Below, in pieces: positions 1 to 8,007 of a stretch of DNA of 64,000 nucleotides. Position numbers and translations under genes: made by a program. Origin of the DNA: Ancylobacter dichloromethanicus (GTDB lineage: Bacteria > Pseudomonadota > Alphaproteobacteria > Rhizobiales > Xanthobacteraceae). The stretch lies in assembly GCF_018390645.1 (NCBI RefSeq), contig NZ_JAHBGC010000005.1, positions 62,001 to 126,000 on the forward strand, in the 5' to 3' direction. Each line of letters begins with the position of its first letter. Positions within the stretch are counted from its first letter, which is position 1. The notes below the pieces were generated by a model. That model was not told where the DNA came from. It saw only the letters and a program-made list of their open reading frames with translations, and ran no database searches.

Positions 1-464
1 AGATGCTGCTTCTGGTCCTCGCCCACCGGCACGTGGGTGGCGCGGTAGAGCAGGATGTCGGCGGCCATCAGGCTGGGATAGGCGTAGAGGCCTACGGAGG
101 CGTTCTCGCGGTCCTTGCCGGCCTTTTCCTTGAACTGGGTCATGCGGTTGAGCCAGCCGAGGCGCGCCACGCAGTTGAACACCCAGGCCAGTTCGGCATG
201 GCCGGAGACCTGGCTCTGGTTGAACACGATGTGCTTGGTCGGGTCGATGCCGGCGGCGACGAAGGCGGCGGTGACCTCGCGGATCTGCCGCTTCAGGTCG
301 GCCGGGTCCTGCCACACCGTGATGGCGTGCATGTCGACCACGCAATAAAGGCAGTCATGGCTCTCCTGCAGCGCCACGAAGCGCTGGATGGCGCCGAGAT
401 AATTGCCGAGATGCAGGTTTCCGGTCGGCTGGACGCCGGAAAACACGAGCGGCTTGAATTCCAT
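1..464 (-). CDS. trpS: Tryptophanyl-tRNA synthetase, N-terminal part (cut by window edge)
   Basis: Charges tRNA-Trp with tryptophan in the cytoplasm (class I aminoacyl-tRNA synthetase). The reverse strand from the ATG at 464 opens with [20 protein letters not shown], which carries the class I HIGH-type signature (HLGN) in the usual place near the N terminus. The reading continues through typical TrpS segments such as [20 protein letters not shown] and [20 protein letters not shown]. About 154 codons lie in the window; the rest, including the KMSKS loop, lies to the left. murJ lies upstream on the same strand with a 132-nt gap, so the two may be co-transcribed. Identification is firm. Confidence 0.95.
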   Translation of the reverse strand, partial: MEFKPLVFSGVQPTGNLHLGNYLGAIQRFVALQESHDCLYCVVDMHAITVWQDPADLKRQIREVTAAFVAAGIDPTKHIVFNQSQVSGHAELAWVFNCVARLGWLNRMTQFKEKAGKDRENASVGLYAYPSLMAADILLYRATHVPVGEDQKQH

Positions 465-550
465 GTCGGGACGTCCTGTGGTCTGCGCCCTGCCGTGCCG
501 CGGGACGTCGCCCCGGGGCGGGGGCGCTATGGCACGCATGAACTTCAGGG

Positions 551-582
551 GCAAGCTTCTTCGGGAGCAAGCTTCTTCAGGG
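551..582. repeat. Short tandem repeat, two 16-bp units
   Basis: Two adjacent 16-bp units (551-566 and 567-582) share 14 of 16 bases, each beginning GCAAGCTTCTTC. They sit in the short gap between murJ and trpS. No function is evident; it may be a simple duplication. Confidence 0.6.
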
Positions 583-596
583 GCAGCGGCAGCGCG

Positions 597-2180
597 CTAT
601 TTGCGCCAGCCCGCGCGCAGGCCGGCAATGTCGAGGCCGCCGAGCGCCAGCGCCGCGCTGGCATAGACGCCCGCCCCCAGCGCCACGAGGCCGGCCAGCA
701 CGCCGGCGGCGGTCAGCCCGCCCTGCGCGAGGGCGCCCTCCAGCCCCTGCCGCGCCAGCGTCACCGCCGCCGCCATGGCCAGCGCGGCGACGACCAGCCG
801 GCCGAGCCGGCGGCGGGAGGCGGCCGGCAGCACGATCAGCCGCCGGCGGACAAGGCCGGCGGTGAGCGCGACGAGCGCCGCGAGGCTGGAGGCCAGCACG
901 CCGAGCGCCGGCCCCGCCATGCCGAGCGGCCCGACGGCGAGGAAGCCGACCAGCGCGCCCAGCGGCAGCGCCGCCAGGCTGGCGAGGGTGACGAGGCGGG
1001 ACAGGCCGCGGGCGAAGGCGATGGTGATCAGCACCTTTTCCAGCGCCTGCGCCGGCAGGGTCAACGCCAGCAAGGCGAGGGCGCTGGCGGTGAGGGCGCT
1101 GGCGGCGGGGTCGAAGGCACCGCGCTCGAACAGCACCACCACGATGGGATGGGCGAGCACGGCAAGGCCGAGCGCCGCCGGCAGCGAGAGCGCCAGCGCC
1201 GCCATGATGCCGCCGGCACCCAGGTCGCTAGCGCCCACGACGCCCGCCCCCAACCTGCCCGCGCCGGCCTCTCCCTGCCGCGCGGGCGCGTCGCCATCCG
1301 CCGCCAGCGCCGGCAGCAGCACCGCCCCGGCGCTGGCGCCGACCAGGCCGAGCGGCAGCTCGACCAGGCGGGTGGCGTAGAACAGCGCCGCGACCCCGCC
1401 GCCAATGCCCGAGGCCGCCGCCGCCGCGATGAGAAAGCGCAGCTGCGGCAGGGCGGCCGCCAGCAGCGGCGTCGCCGCCCCGGTCAGCACCGGCAGCGCC
1501 GCCCGGAGTTCGGCCCGAGTGGCCGGCAGACGGAAGAAGCCGCGCGGCACGGCGGCCCGATTCAGCACGAACTGGGTCAGCGCCCCCGCCACCGCGCCGG
1601 CCGCCAGCCAGGCCAGCGCCGCGGACGAACTCATCGTGTGGGCGCCGGCAAGCCAGAGCATCACGAGCAGCGCGATCACCGCCACATTGGCGGCGGCCGG
1701 GGCGAAGGCGGGCCGGGCGAAGCGGCCGCCCGCATTGGCGAAGGCGGCGAACACCCCGGCGAGCAAAGCGAGCGGCAGGCACACCACGGTGAGCCGCCCG
1801 GCCAGCACCGCGCCCTCCGCCCGGGCGCCGTCGCCGGCAAAGCCCGGCGCCAGCACCGCCACCACCAGCGGCATGAAGGCGAAAAGAAGCGCCGCGAGCG
1901 CGAGCCCGGCCAGCGCGAACAGCACCAGCGCCGCTCCGGCAAGGGCGCGGCGTGGCTCACCCGCCGGCGCCCGCGCCAGCCCCGGCAGCAGCGCGGCGTT
2001 GAGCGCGCCCTCGCCGAGCAGGCGCCGGGCGATCTGCGGCAAGGCGAGCCCGGCCACCGAGGCGTCCGCGACCACACCGGTGCCGAACAGCGCCGCCACC
2101 CCGGCATCGCGCGCAAAGCCGAGCCCGCGCGAGGCGAGCGTCAGCAGGGCGACGGTGGAGGCGTGGCGGAGCAGGGCCAT
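597..2180 (-). CDS. murJ: Lipid II flippase MurJ (MviN family)
   Basis: Integral membrane protein of 527 residues that moves lipid-linked peptidoglycan precursors across the inner membrane. It begins MALLRHASTVALLTLASRGL, a typical MurJ start in which the first helix is followed by a conserved GFARDAGVAALFG stretch. About 13-14 hydrophobic segments follow, rich in Ala, Leu and Gly, matching the MATE-like MOP-superfamily fold. The frame stays open 31 codons upstream, but the ATG at 2180 gives the family-like N terminus and usual length. It lies upstream of trpS on the same strand. The protein is unusually alanine-rich, which fits the GC content. Family assignment is firm. Confidence 0.92.
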   Translation of the reverse strand: MALLRHASTVALLTLASRGLGFARDAGVAALFGTGVVADASVAGLALPQIARRLLGEGALNAALLPGLARAPAGEPRRALAGAALVLFALAGLALAALLFAFMPLVVAVLAPGFAGDGARAEGAVLAGRLTVVCLPLALLAGVFAAFANAGGRFARPAFAPAAANVAVIALLVMLWLAGAHTMSSSAALAWLAAGAVAGALTQFVLNRAAVPRGFFRLPATRAELRAALPVLTGAATPLLAAALPQLRFLIAAAAASGIGGGVAALFYATRLVELPLGLVGASAGAVLLPALAADGDAPARQGEAGAGRLGAGVVGASDLGAGGIMAALALSLPAALGLAVLAHPIVVVLFERGAFDPAASALTASALALLALTLPAQALEKVLITIAFARGLSRLVTLASLAALPLGALVGFLAVGPLGMAGPALGVLASSLAALVALTAGLVRRRLIVLPAASRRRLGRLVVAALAMAAAVTLARQGLEGALAQGGLTAAGVLAGLVALGAGVYASAALALGGLDIAGLRAGWRK

Positions 2181-2467
2181 GCGCCAGCAATAGTCGGCCG
2201 GCGAGGGAAGGGAAAGGCGGTTGGAGCCGGGCCGCCCTTCCCGGCAGGCCGGTATCTGCGGATGGCCGGGCACGACCCCGCCAATCAGGCTTCGGCCGGC
2301 CTGCGCGGCGTGGCCGGGCGCCCGGGCCGGGTCCGGCGATGAAGACGGCGGGGAGCGCGCCGGCGTTGCGGGCGGGGCGCCCTTCTGCTACCGCGAAACC
2401 CGCCTTCCCGACCCCGCTTCCAAAGCCCGCCTTCCCCAGGACGAACCCTTTCGGAGAAACGCCGTCC

Positions 2468-3466
2468 ATGACCGCTTCCCAGCTCGATGTGATCGGCTTC
2501 GGCAATGCCATCGTCGACGTGATTTCCCGCACCGAGGACGCCTTCCTCGACCGGCATGGCATGCGCAAGAGCGGCATGACGCTGATCGACGAGGCGCGCG
2601 CCGAGGCGGTCTATGAGGCGATGGGGCCGGGGGTGGAGATTTCCGGCGGCTCGGCCGCCAACACCATGGTCGGCATCGCCGCGCTGGGCGGGCGTGCCGG
2701 CTTCATCGGCAAGGTGCGCGACGACGAGCTGGGTGGCATCTTCGCCCACGACATCCGCGCCGCCGGCGTCGCCTTCGCGACCTCGGCCGCAAGCGCCGGC
2801 CCGGCCACCGCCCGCTGCCTCATCCTGGTGACGCCCGACGGCGAGCGCACCATGAACACCTATCTCGGCGCGGCGCAGGACCTTTCCCCCGCCGATGTCG
2901 ACGAGGCGATGGTGGCGGGCGCCAAGGTCACCTATCTCGAAGGCTATCTGTGGGACCCGCCGCCGGCCAAGGAGGCCTTCCTCAAGGCCGCCGGCATCGC
3001 CCACAAGGCCGGGCGCACCGTGGCGCTGACGCTTTCCGACGCCTTCTGCGTCGGGCGCTACCGGGCCGAGTTCCTCACGCTGCTGCGCGAGGGAACGGTC
3101 GACCTCGTCTTCGCCAACGAGGCGGAGCTGATGTCGCTCTACGAGACCGATTTCGACGCCGCCCTGGCCCGGCTGCGGCAGGAGGCGCGGCACGCCGTCG
3201 TCACCCGCAGCGAAAAGGGCGCGCTGGCCGCCTCGGGGAGCGAGTTGGTTGCCGTCCCGGCTTTCGCGGTGCCGAAGGTGGTGGACACCACCGGCGCCGG
3301 GGACCTGTTCGCCGCCGGCTATCTCCACGGTTTCGCCAGCGGCTTCGGCGCTGAGGAATGCCTGAGGCTGGGCGCGCTCTGCGCGGCCGAGATCATCAGT
3401 CATATCGGCGCCCGCCCGGAGCGCCGGCTGAAGGACTATGCCGGGGAGAACGGCCTGCGGGTGTAG
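2468..3466 (+). CDS. PfkB-family carbohydrate/nucleoside kinase (adenosine-kinase-like)
   Basis: 332-residue cytosolic ATP-dependent sugar or nucleoside kinase. PfkB signatures are present: an N-terminal GNAIVDV, the GGSAANTMVG substrate-binding segment near residue 60, and the DTTGAGDLFAAGYLHG signature near residue 280 with the catalytic Asp in GAGD. The family at this length in alphaproteobacteria is usually annotated as adenosine kinase, but the substrate cannot be read from the sequence. The ATG at 2468 is preferred over an in-frame ATG at 2339 because the upstream stretch is low-complexity and the protein then starts like its relatives. It is transcribed divergently from murJ. Confidence 0.88.
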   Translation: MTASQLDVIGFGNAIVDVISRTEDAFLDRHGMRKSGMTLIDEARAEAVYEAMGPGVEISGGSAANTMVGIAALGGRAGFIGKVRDDELGGIFAHDIRAAGVAFATSAASAGPATARCLILVTPDGERTMNTYLGAAQDLSPADVDEAMVAGAKVTYLEGYLWDPPPAKEAFLKAAGIAHKAGRTVALTLSDAFCVGRYRAEFLTLLREGTVDLVFANEAELMSLYETDFDAALARLRQEARHAVVTRSEKGALAASGSELVAVPAFAVPKVVDTTGAGDLFAAGYLHGFASGFGAEECLRLGALCAAEIISHIGARPERRLKDYAGENGLRV

Positions 3467-3499
3467 CCCGCGACCCGCTTCGCGCGGGCGAAAATGGAG

Positions 3500-3532
3500 C
3501 AAAAAAGAACAGGCCGGTGAGGGGCCGGCCTG
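3500..3532 (-). terminator. Rho-independent terminator of the sigma/BI-1/DUF2076 operon
   Basis: An 8-bp stem (CAGGCCGG at 3510-3517 with CCGGCCTG at 3525-3532) and a 7-nt loop are followed, read on the minus strand, by a T-rich run (TTCTTTTTTG). It lies about 105 nt beyond the DUF2076 stop, so it ends the minus-strand operon rather than the plus-strand kinase gene. Confidence 0.75.
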
Positions 3533-3552
3533 CTGGAGTTGGGAAGTGCCCG

Positions 3553-3572
3553 CCGCCGGCCGCGGCCGGCGG
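3553..3572. repeat. Perfect 20-bp GC palindrome
   Basis: The 20 bases from 3553 to 3572 equal their own reverse complement, with no spacer and only G and C. It lies between the kinase gene and the DUF2076 gene, on the DUF2076 side of the terminator. A perfect palindrome of this length could be a protein site or a cruciform, or could arise from GC-rich simple sequence. Confidence 0.6.
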
Positions 3573-3636
3573 GGGGAAGTGAAACGCAGTGGGCGCGCCC
3601 GCGGCAGGAGCGTTCGGGACGCGCCGCCGCCGGCGG

Positions 3637-4362
3637 TCAGAACTCCTCGCCGCCGCCGAACCAGTCGCCACCGCCGAAGAAGCCGCCATCATCGCCGCCG
3701 GCATCGGTCGGCTCATCAGCCGCCGCCGGCTCTTCGGCAGGGGTCTCGGCAGCGGTCTCGGCGGGTGCTGCCTCGGCCGCCTTGGCCTCGCCGCCGCCGA
3801 ACATGCTGCCGATGGCGCTGCCGAGCAGCACGCCGCCGGCCACGCCCATCGCGGTCTGCGCGGCACCGGCCAGGAAGCCGCCACCGCCACCACCGAAGCC
3901 CGGACGCCCGAAGCCGCCCTGCTGCGGCGCGCCGGGCGCGCCCATCGGCTGGCCGGGCTGGCCGCCTTGCACCGCGCCCGAGCGCCACGCCGGTGGCGCG
4001 TCGTCGGGTATCCCCGGGTTCGCGCCGGCGGCCGTGCCGGGGCGCGGCATCGAGGGCACCGGGCTGCGGCGGACCGGCTCGCCGGAGCCGAACAGGCCGC
4101 CGAACAGTCCACCGCCGGCCGGCCGCGCGGCGGCCGCCTGCTGCGTCTGCTGTTCCAGCGCCTCGATGCGGGCCTGCGCCTGCTGCAGGGCGTAGTCCTG
4201 CATCACGATGGTCTGCGCCATCAGGTAGGGCGCGGCCGGCTGCTGGGCGATGCGCTGGGCGATGAAGCCCTCCGCCTCGGCGTCGCGCGGTCCGGACTGG
4301 CGCTCGGCCTCGGCGAGCTTGCCGAAGAGGCCGTCAATGGCCTGGCGGTCCTGGTCGTTCAT
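3637..4362 (-). CDS. DUF2076 family protein
   Basis: 241-residue protein beginning MNDQDRQAIDGLFGKLAEAE, the conserved DUF2076 opening. An N-terminal helical part (residues 1 to about 80) contains YLMAQTIVMQDYALQQAQ and a short coiled-coil-like EALEQQTQQ. The middle is Pro/Gly-rich. A hydrophobic Gly-rich helix (GGFLAGAAQTAMGVAGGVLL, about residues 160-180) is followed by an acidic, Ala-rich tail ending in Gly/Phe/Asp-rich repeats (GGFFGGGDWFGGGEEF). The biochemical role of DUF2076 is not known to me. It is the last gene of the sigma/anti-sigma/BI-1 run, 28 nt after the BI-1-like gene, with AAGGGAA as a plausible ribosome site. Position suggests an envelope function. Confidence 0.85.
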   Translation of the reverse strand: MNDQDRQAIDGLFGKLAEAERQSGPRDAEAEGFIAQRIAQQPAAPYLMAQTIVMQDYALQQAQARIEALEQQTQQAAAARPAGGGLFGGLFGSGEPVRRSPVPSMPRPGTAAGANPGIPDDAPPAWRSGAVQGGQPGQPMGAPGAPQQGGFGRPGFGGGGGGFLAGAAQTAMGVAGGVLLGSAIGSMFGGGEAKAAEAAPAETAAETPAEEPAAADEPTDAGGDDGGFFGGGDWFGGGEEF

Positions 4363-4390
4363 GGCTGGGTTCCCTTGGCGGTTGTCCGCC

Positions 4391-5110
4391 TCACTCCCGC
4401 TCGCCGGTGAAATTCAGCAGCAGCTGGAAGATGTTGACGAAGTTGAGATAGAGCGAGAAGGCGCCGAACACGGCCAGCTTCTGCTGCGATTCGGCGTCGA
4501 AATGGTCGGCGTACTGTTCCTTGATCGACTGGGTGTCCCAGGCGGTCAGGCCGACGAAGACGAGGATGCCGACCACCGAGACGATGAACTGCAGCATCGT
4601 CGAGCCGAGGAAGATGTTGACCACGCTGGCGATCACCACGCCGATCAGGCCCATGATCAGGAACGAGCCGAACTGCGAGAGGTCGCGCTTGGTGGTGTAG
4701 CCGTAGAGGCTGGTGGCGCCGAACATGGTGGCGGCGATGAAGAAGGTGCGCGCGATCGAGGTGCCGGTGAACACCAGGAAGATCGAGGCCATGGACAGGC
4801 CCATCACCGCGCAGAAGGCCCAGAACATGGTCTGCGCCGCGCTGCCCGACATCGACTGCATGCGGAACGAGAAGAACAGCACGAAGGCCAGCGGCGCCAG
4901 CATCACCACCCATTTCAGCGGGGTGGAGAAGATCGGCACGTAGAGCGCCGGCGTGGTGCCGACGATGAAGGCCACCGCGCCGGTCAGCACCAGACCGAGC
5001 GCCATGTAGTTGTAGACCCGCAGCATGTGGCGGCGCAGGCCCTCATCATAGACGGCCTGGTCGACGGAGGCGGTGCGGGACCACTGGAAGCCGGAATTCG
5101 GCGTGTTCAT
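4391..5110 (-). CDS. Bax inhibitor-1 / YccA family membrane protein
   Basis: 239-residue inner-membrane protein with seven predicted hydrophobic helices. It opens with a short cytosolic N terminus (MNTPNSGFQWSRTASVDQAV) and ends with VNIFQLLLNFTGERE, typical of bacterial BI-1/YbhL members. The pore-region signature around GLTAWDTQSIKEQY near residue 200 is conserved. Family members have been linked to proton/calcium leak and to control of FtsH proteolysis. The exact role here is unknown. The start is supported by AGGAG six nt upstream. It is 29 nt downstream of the anti-sigma gene and 28 nt upstream of DUF2076, so it is probably transcribed with both. Confidence 0.9.
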   Translation of the reverse strand: MNTPNSGFQWSRTASVDQAVYDEGLRRHMLRVYNYMALGLVLTGAVAFIVGTTPALYVPIFSTPLKWVVMLAPLAFVLFFSFRMQSMSGSAAQTMFWAFCAVMGLSMASIFLVFTGTSIARTFFIAATMFGATSLYGYTTKRDLSQFGSFLIMGLIGVVIASVVNIFLGSTMLQFIVSVVGILVFVGLTAWDTQSIKEQYADHFDAESQQKLAVFGAFSLYLNFVNIFQLLLNFTGERE

Positions 5111-5139
5111 GTCAGTCTCCTGATGGCGAGCATGTGAGT

Positions 5140-5940
5140 TCAGTAGAGCGTCCGGGCAAGGCGCGCGGCCGCCCGGTCGAGATCACGCGAATCGGCTGCA
5201 TCGCCGGTATGGGCGACCAGCGCATAGGCCACCTCGCCGACCTGCCAGTAGGCGGCGGTAAGCTCGTCCTGCGGCACGCTGGTCGCCGGCACGACGTCGA
5301 ACCCGCCGGGCCGCACCGCGAACAGCGAGGCGGTGCCGATCTCCCCGGCCTCGACGGTCATTTCCACGCTCGGGCCGAAGGTGGAGGGAAACACCTGCAC
5401 GTCCTCCACCTTCCAGCCCTCCGGCAAAACCGGCATGACAATGGCGGTGGCGGAGAGGATTTCCGCCGGGTCGTAGCGATTCGACCCCGGCTGCGAGGGC
5501 ATGTCGGCGCGTACGAGCGCGGTGCGGTGGGCGCGCACGGCGTCCTCCAGATAGGCCGGGGGAAGCCCCGAGGCGACGACGCGGCTCACGCCCAGATGGC
5601 CGAACTGCGCGTTGGCGATCCAGCCGGCGCCGAGCAGCAGCGCCACCGTGGCGGCGACGCGGAACCGGCGGCTCCAGCGGGCCCGCGCGAGCGCGCCCTG
5701 CAGCCGCCGCGCCGCTTCCACCGTCGCCAGCCGGGCCGCCGCGGTCGAGGCGGAGCGGGGCGTCTCGGCGAGAGCCAGGCGCAATTCGTCGCGGATGCGC
5801 AGGTCGCCCATCACCCGCGAGGCGGCGGCCGGGTTGGCGCTGAGATAGGCCTCGACGTCGATGCGCCGCGCCACGCTGAGCTGGTCGTCGACATAGGCCT
5901 GCAGGTCGTCGTCGGAGACGGGGTCAACGGGACGGTTCAT
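5140..5940 (-). CDS. Membrane-anchored anti-sigma factor
   Basis: 266-residue partner of the ECF sigma factor encoded just upstream. The N-terminal cytosolic region (DDDLQAYVDDQLSVARRIDV and following) has the helical anti-sigma domain layout. I see no HxxxCxxC zinc motif, so it is not of the ZAS zinc type. One hydrophobic segment around residues 92-112 (RVAATVALLLGAGWIANA) would anchor it, leaving a periplasmic domain of about 150 residues. Its start overlaps the sigma gene by 17 nt and has a strong AGGAGG site, indicating translational coupling. Inferred action: it holds the sigma factor at the membrane until an envelope signal releases it. Confidence 0.85.
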   Translation of the reverse strand: MNRPVDPVSDDDLQAYVDDQLSVARRIDVEAYLSANPAAASRVMGDLRIRDELRLALAETPRSASTAAARLATVEAARRLQGALARARWSRRFRVAATVALLLGAGWIANAQFGHLGVSRVVASGLPPAYLEDAVRAHRTALVRADMPSQPGSNRYDPAEILSATAIVMPVLPEGWKVEDVQVFPSTFGPSVEMTVEAGEIGTASLFAVRPGGFDVVPATSVPQDELTAAYWQVGEVAYALVAHTGDAADSRDLDRAAARLARTLY

Positions 5941-6514
5941 CCGTGCCTCCTACAATGCGCAGGCGTTTCGGGGCGTCCGCCGCGCTGCCGTCCTCCATCG
6001 CCCGCAGCGTGGCGCGGGCGCGCGACAGGCGGGACATCAGCGTGCCCTGCGGAATGCCCAGCGTCGCCGCGGCCTCGGCATAGCCGAGCCCCTCTATGGC
6101 GACGAGGTGCAGCACCGCGCGCTGCTCCTCCGGCAGCGCCATGAAGGCCTCGCGCACCTCGGCGAGCCGCAGCCGGTGCTCCTGCGCCGGGGCGGCGCTG
6201 GTCTCCGCGAGGTCGAGGCTGTCGGCCTCGCGCCGGGCCTCGGCGGCCCGCGAGCGGCGGCGGTCGACGAACACGTTGTGCAATACCGAGAGCAGCCAGC
6301 CGCGCAGCCCCGAACCTGGCTGGCCCGAGCCGCGCGCGGCGTTGCCGGGCGCGGCGCGGTCGGCATCAAAGCTGCCGCGCCGCTCATAGGCGCGCACCAG
6401 CGCGTCGTGCACGAGGTCCTCGGCCTCGACGTCGTCGCGTGTCAGCGCGCGCGCATAGCGCCGCATCACGCCGAGCTGGGCCGGCACGTCGAAGGAGGTG
6501 TCGTCGCGCTTCAT
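5924..6514 (-). CDS. ECF-type RNA polymerase sigma factor
   Basis: 196-residue sigma-70 family protein. Region 2 includes DLVHDALVRAYERRGSF near residues 32-48. Region 4 (PEEQRAVLHLVAIEGLGYAE and GIPQGTLMSRLSRARATLR) forms the HTH that reads the -35 element. The ATG at 6514 (MKRDDTSFDVPAQLGVMRRY) is chosen because the long in-frame extension upstream is antisense to the amidohydrolase gene and has no sigma similarity. The 12-bp palindrome TCCGTATACGGA (6517-6528) sits immediately upstream of the start. It heads a likely four-gene operon with its anti-sigma factor, a BI-1 protein and DUF2076. Confidence 0.9.
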   Translation of the reverse strand: MKRDDTSFDVPAQLGVMRRYARALTRDDVEAEDLVHDALVRAYERRGSFDADRAAPGNAARGSGQPGSGLRGWLLSVLHNVFVDRRRSRAAEARREADSLDLAETSAAPAQEHRLRLAEVREAFMALPEEQRAVLHLVAIEGLGYAEAAATLGIPQGTLMSRLSRARATLRAMEDGSAADAPKRLRIVGGTDEPSR

Positions 6515-6761
6515 GATCCGTATACGGAGCCGTGCCGCTCTTTCATCCCGCCCCCTTCGCGATTTTTCGTTTCGCCGCTCCTGAATAACCCAACGGCAGG
6601 CGCGGCGCCGTTCACATCGGCGGAGGCGGCGTGTCTTCCGGCGCGGCGCCACCCATGCGGGAACGAGGGGGTGCCCCTGCCGTCGGCGCGCTTGCCTCGT
6701 CCTGAAGCCGATGCCTAATACGCGGATCGGACACGGCGCCTCGGCCGGTTCCAGCAGAGGG

Positions 6762-7970
6762 ATGACGACCGTGCAGCACACCCCCCGCGATGGCTCCACC
6801 CCCGGCACCTTGCCCGCCCTCGCGGCGCAGGCGGACGAGCTGGCGGGATGGCGCCGCGCCCTGCACGCCATGCCCGAGACCGCCTTCGAGGAGCATCGCA
6901 CCTCGGCCTTCGTCGCCGAAAAGCTGGAGAGCTTCGGCCTGCCGGTGCGTCGCGGCCTCGCCGGCACCGGGCTGGTGGCGACGCTGAAGGGCAATCGCGG
7001 CGCCGGCCCCGCCATCGGCCTGCGCGCCGACATGGACGCGCTCGACATCGACGAGGCGACCAACCTGCCCTGGCGCTCCGACACGCCCGGCAAGATGCAC
7101 GCCTGCGGCCATGACGGGCACATGACCATGCTGCTCGCCGCCGCCCGGCATCTCAGCGACAATCCCGATTTCGCCGGCACGGTGCATTTCATCTTCCAGC
7201 CCGCCGAGGAGAATGAGGGCGGCGGCAAGGTCATGGTCGACGAGGGCCTGTTCGACCTGTTTCCGATGCAGGCGGTCTATGGCCTGCACAACTGGCCGAA
7301 CGCGCCCTTCGGCACCTTTCTCGGCCGGCCCGGCGCCATGTTCGCCGCCTTCGACATCTTCGAGGTCAAGGTGACCGGGCGCGGCGCCCATGCCGCCATG
7401 CCCCAGCGCGGCATCGACCCGGTGCTCGCCGCCGCCCATGTCGTCGCCCAGCTGCAGTCCATCGTCTCGCGCTCGGTGAACCCGCAGGAAGCGGCGGTGG
7501 TCACCGTCACCCAGATCCATGGCGGCGACACCTGGAACGTCATTCCCGACGAGGTGGTGCTGCGCGGCACGGTGCGCACCTTCTCCCGCGAGGTGCGCGA
7601 TCTCGCCGAGCAGCGCTTCCGCGCCATCGTCGAGGGCGTCTGCGCGGCGCAGGGCGCGACCGCCACCCTCCGCTACGACCGGCGCTATCCCTCGCTGGTC
7701 AATCACGCGGAACAGTTCGACCACGCGCTGGCGGCGGCGCAGGCCACGGTGGGCGATCAGGTCGATGCCGATTTCGAACGCATCATGGCGGCGGAGGATT
7801 TCGCCTACATGCTGGAGGCGGTGCCCGGCGCCTATCTGTGCCTCGCCAGCGGCCCGGGGCCGAACCTGCACAACGCCGCCTACGACTTCAACGACGCGCT
7901 GCTGCCGGTGGGGGCCAGCTACTGGGTCAACCTCGTCGGTTCCCTGCTCGGGCCGGCGCCGCGCGCGTGA
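6762..7970 (+). CDS. M20D family amidohydrolase (hippurate hydrolase-like)
   Basis: 402-residue zinc-dependent amidohydrolase/peptidase that would hydrolyse an N-acyl amino acid or similar amide. Metal-site motifs are clear: RADMDALDI, HACGHDGHMTML around residue 105, and PAEENEGGGKVM around residue 140, with GAHAAMPQ at the dimerisation-domain side. The C-terminal MAAEDFAYMLE and a final LHNAAYDFND match the family. The ATG at 6762 is chosen over one at 6711 because GAGGG lies just before it. The sigma gene is divergent, and an MFS transporter follows within 40 nt, so uptake or export of the substrate may be coupled. Substrate unknown. Confidence 0.9.
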   Translation: MTTVQHTPRDGSTPGTLPALAAQADELAGWRRALHAMPETAFEEHRTSAFVAEKLESFGLPVRRGLAGTGLVATLKGNRGAGPAIGLRADMDALDIDEATNLPWRSDTPGKMHACGHDGHMTMLLAAARHLSDNPDFAGTVHFIFQPAEENEGGGKVMVDEGLFDLFPMQAVYGLHNWPNAPFGTFLGRPGAMFAAFDIFEVKVTGRGAHAAMPQRGIDPVLAAAHVVAQLQSIVSRSVNPQEAAVVTVTQIHGGDTWNVIPDEVVLRGTVRTFSREVRDLAEQRFRAIVEGVCAAQGATATLRYDRRYPSLVNHAEQFDHALAAAQATVGDQVDADFERIMAAEDFAYMLEAVPGAYLCLASGPGPNLHNAAYDFNDALLPVGASYWVNLVGSLLGPAPRA

Positions 7971-8007
7971 ACCTCCTGCGGGCGAGCTGCTGCCGGGTGC
8001 GCCTGTG

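Noticed and set aside
6517-6528. TCCGTATACGGA palindrome before the sigma gene
   Set aside because: Only 12 bp and immediately at the start codon. Noted in the sigma entry but not strong enough for a separate operator call.
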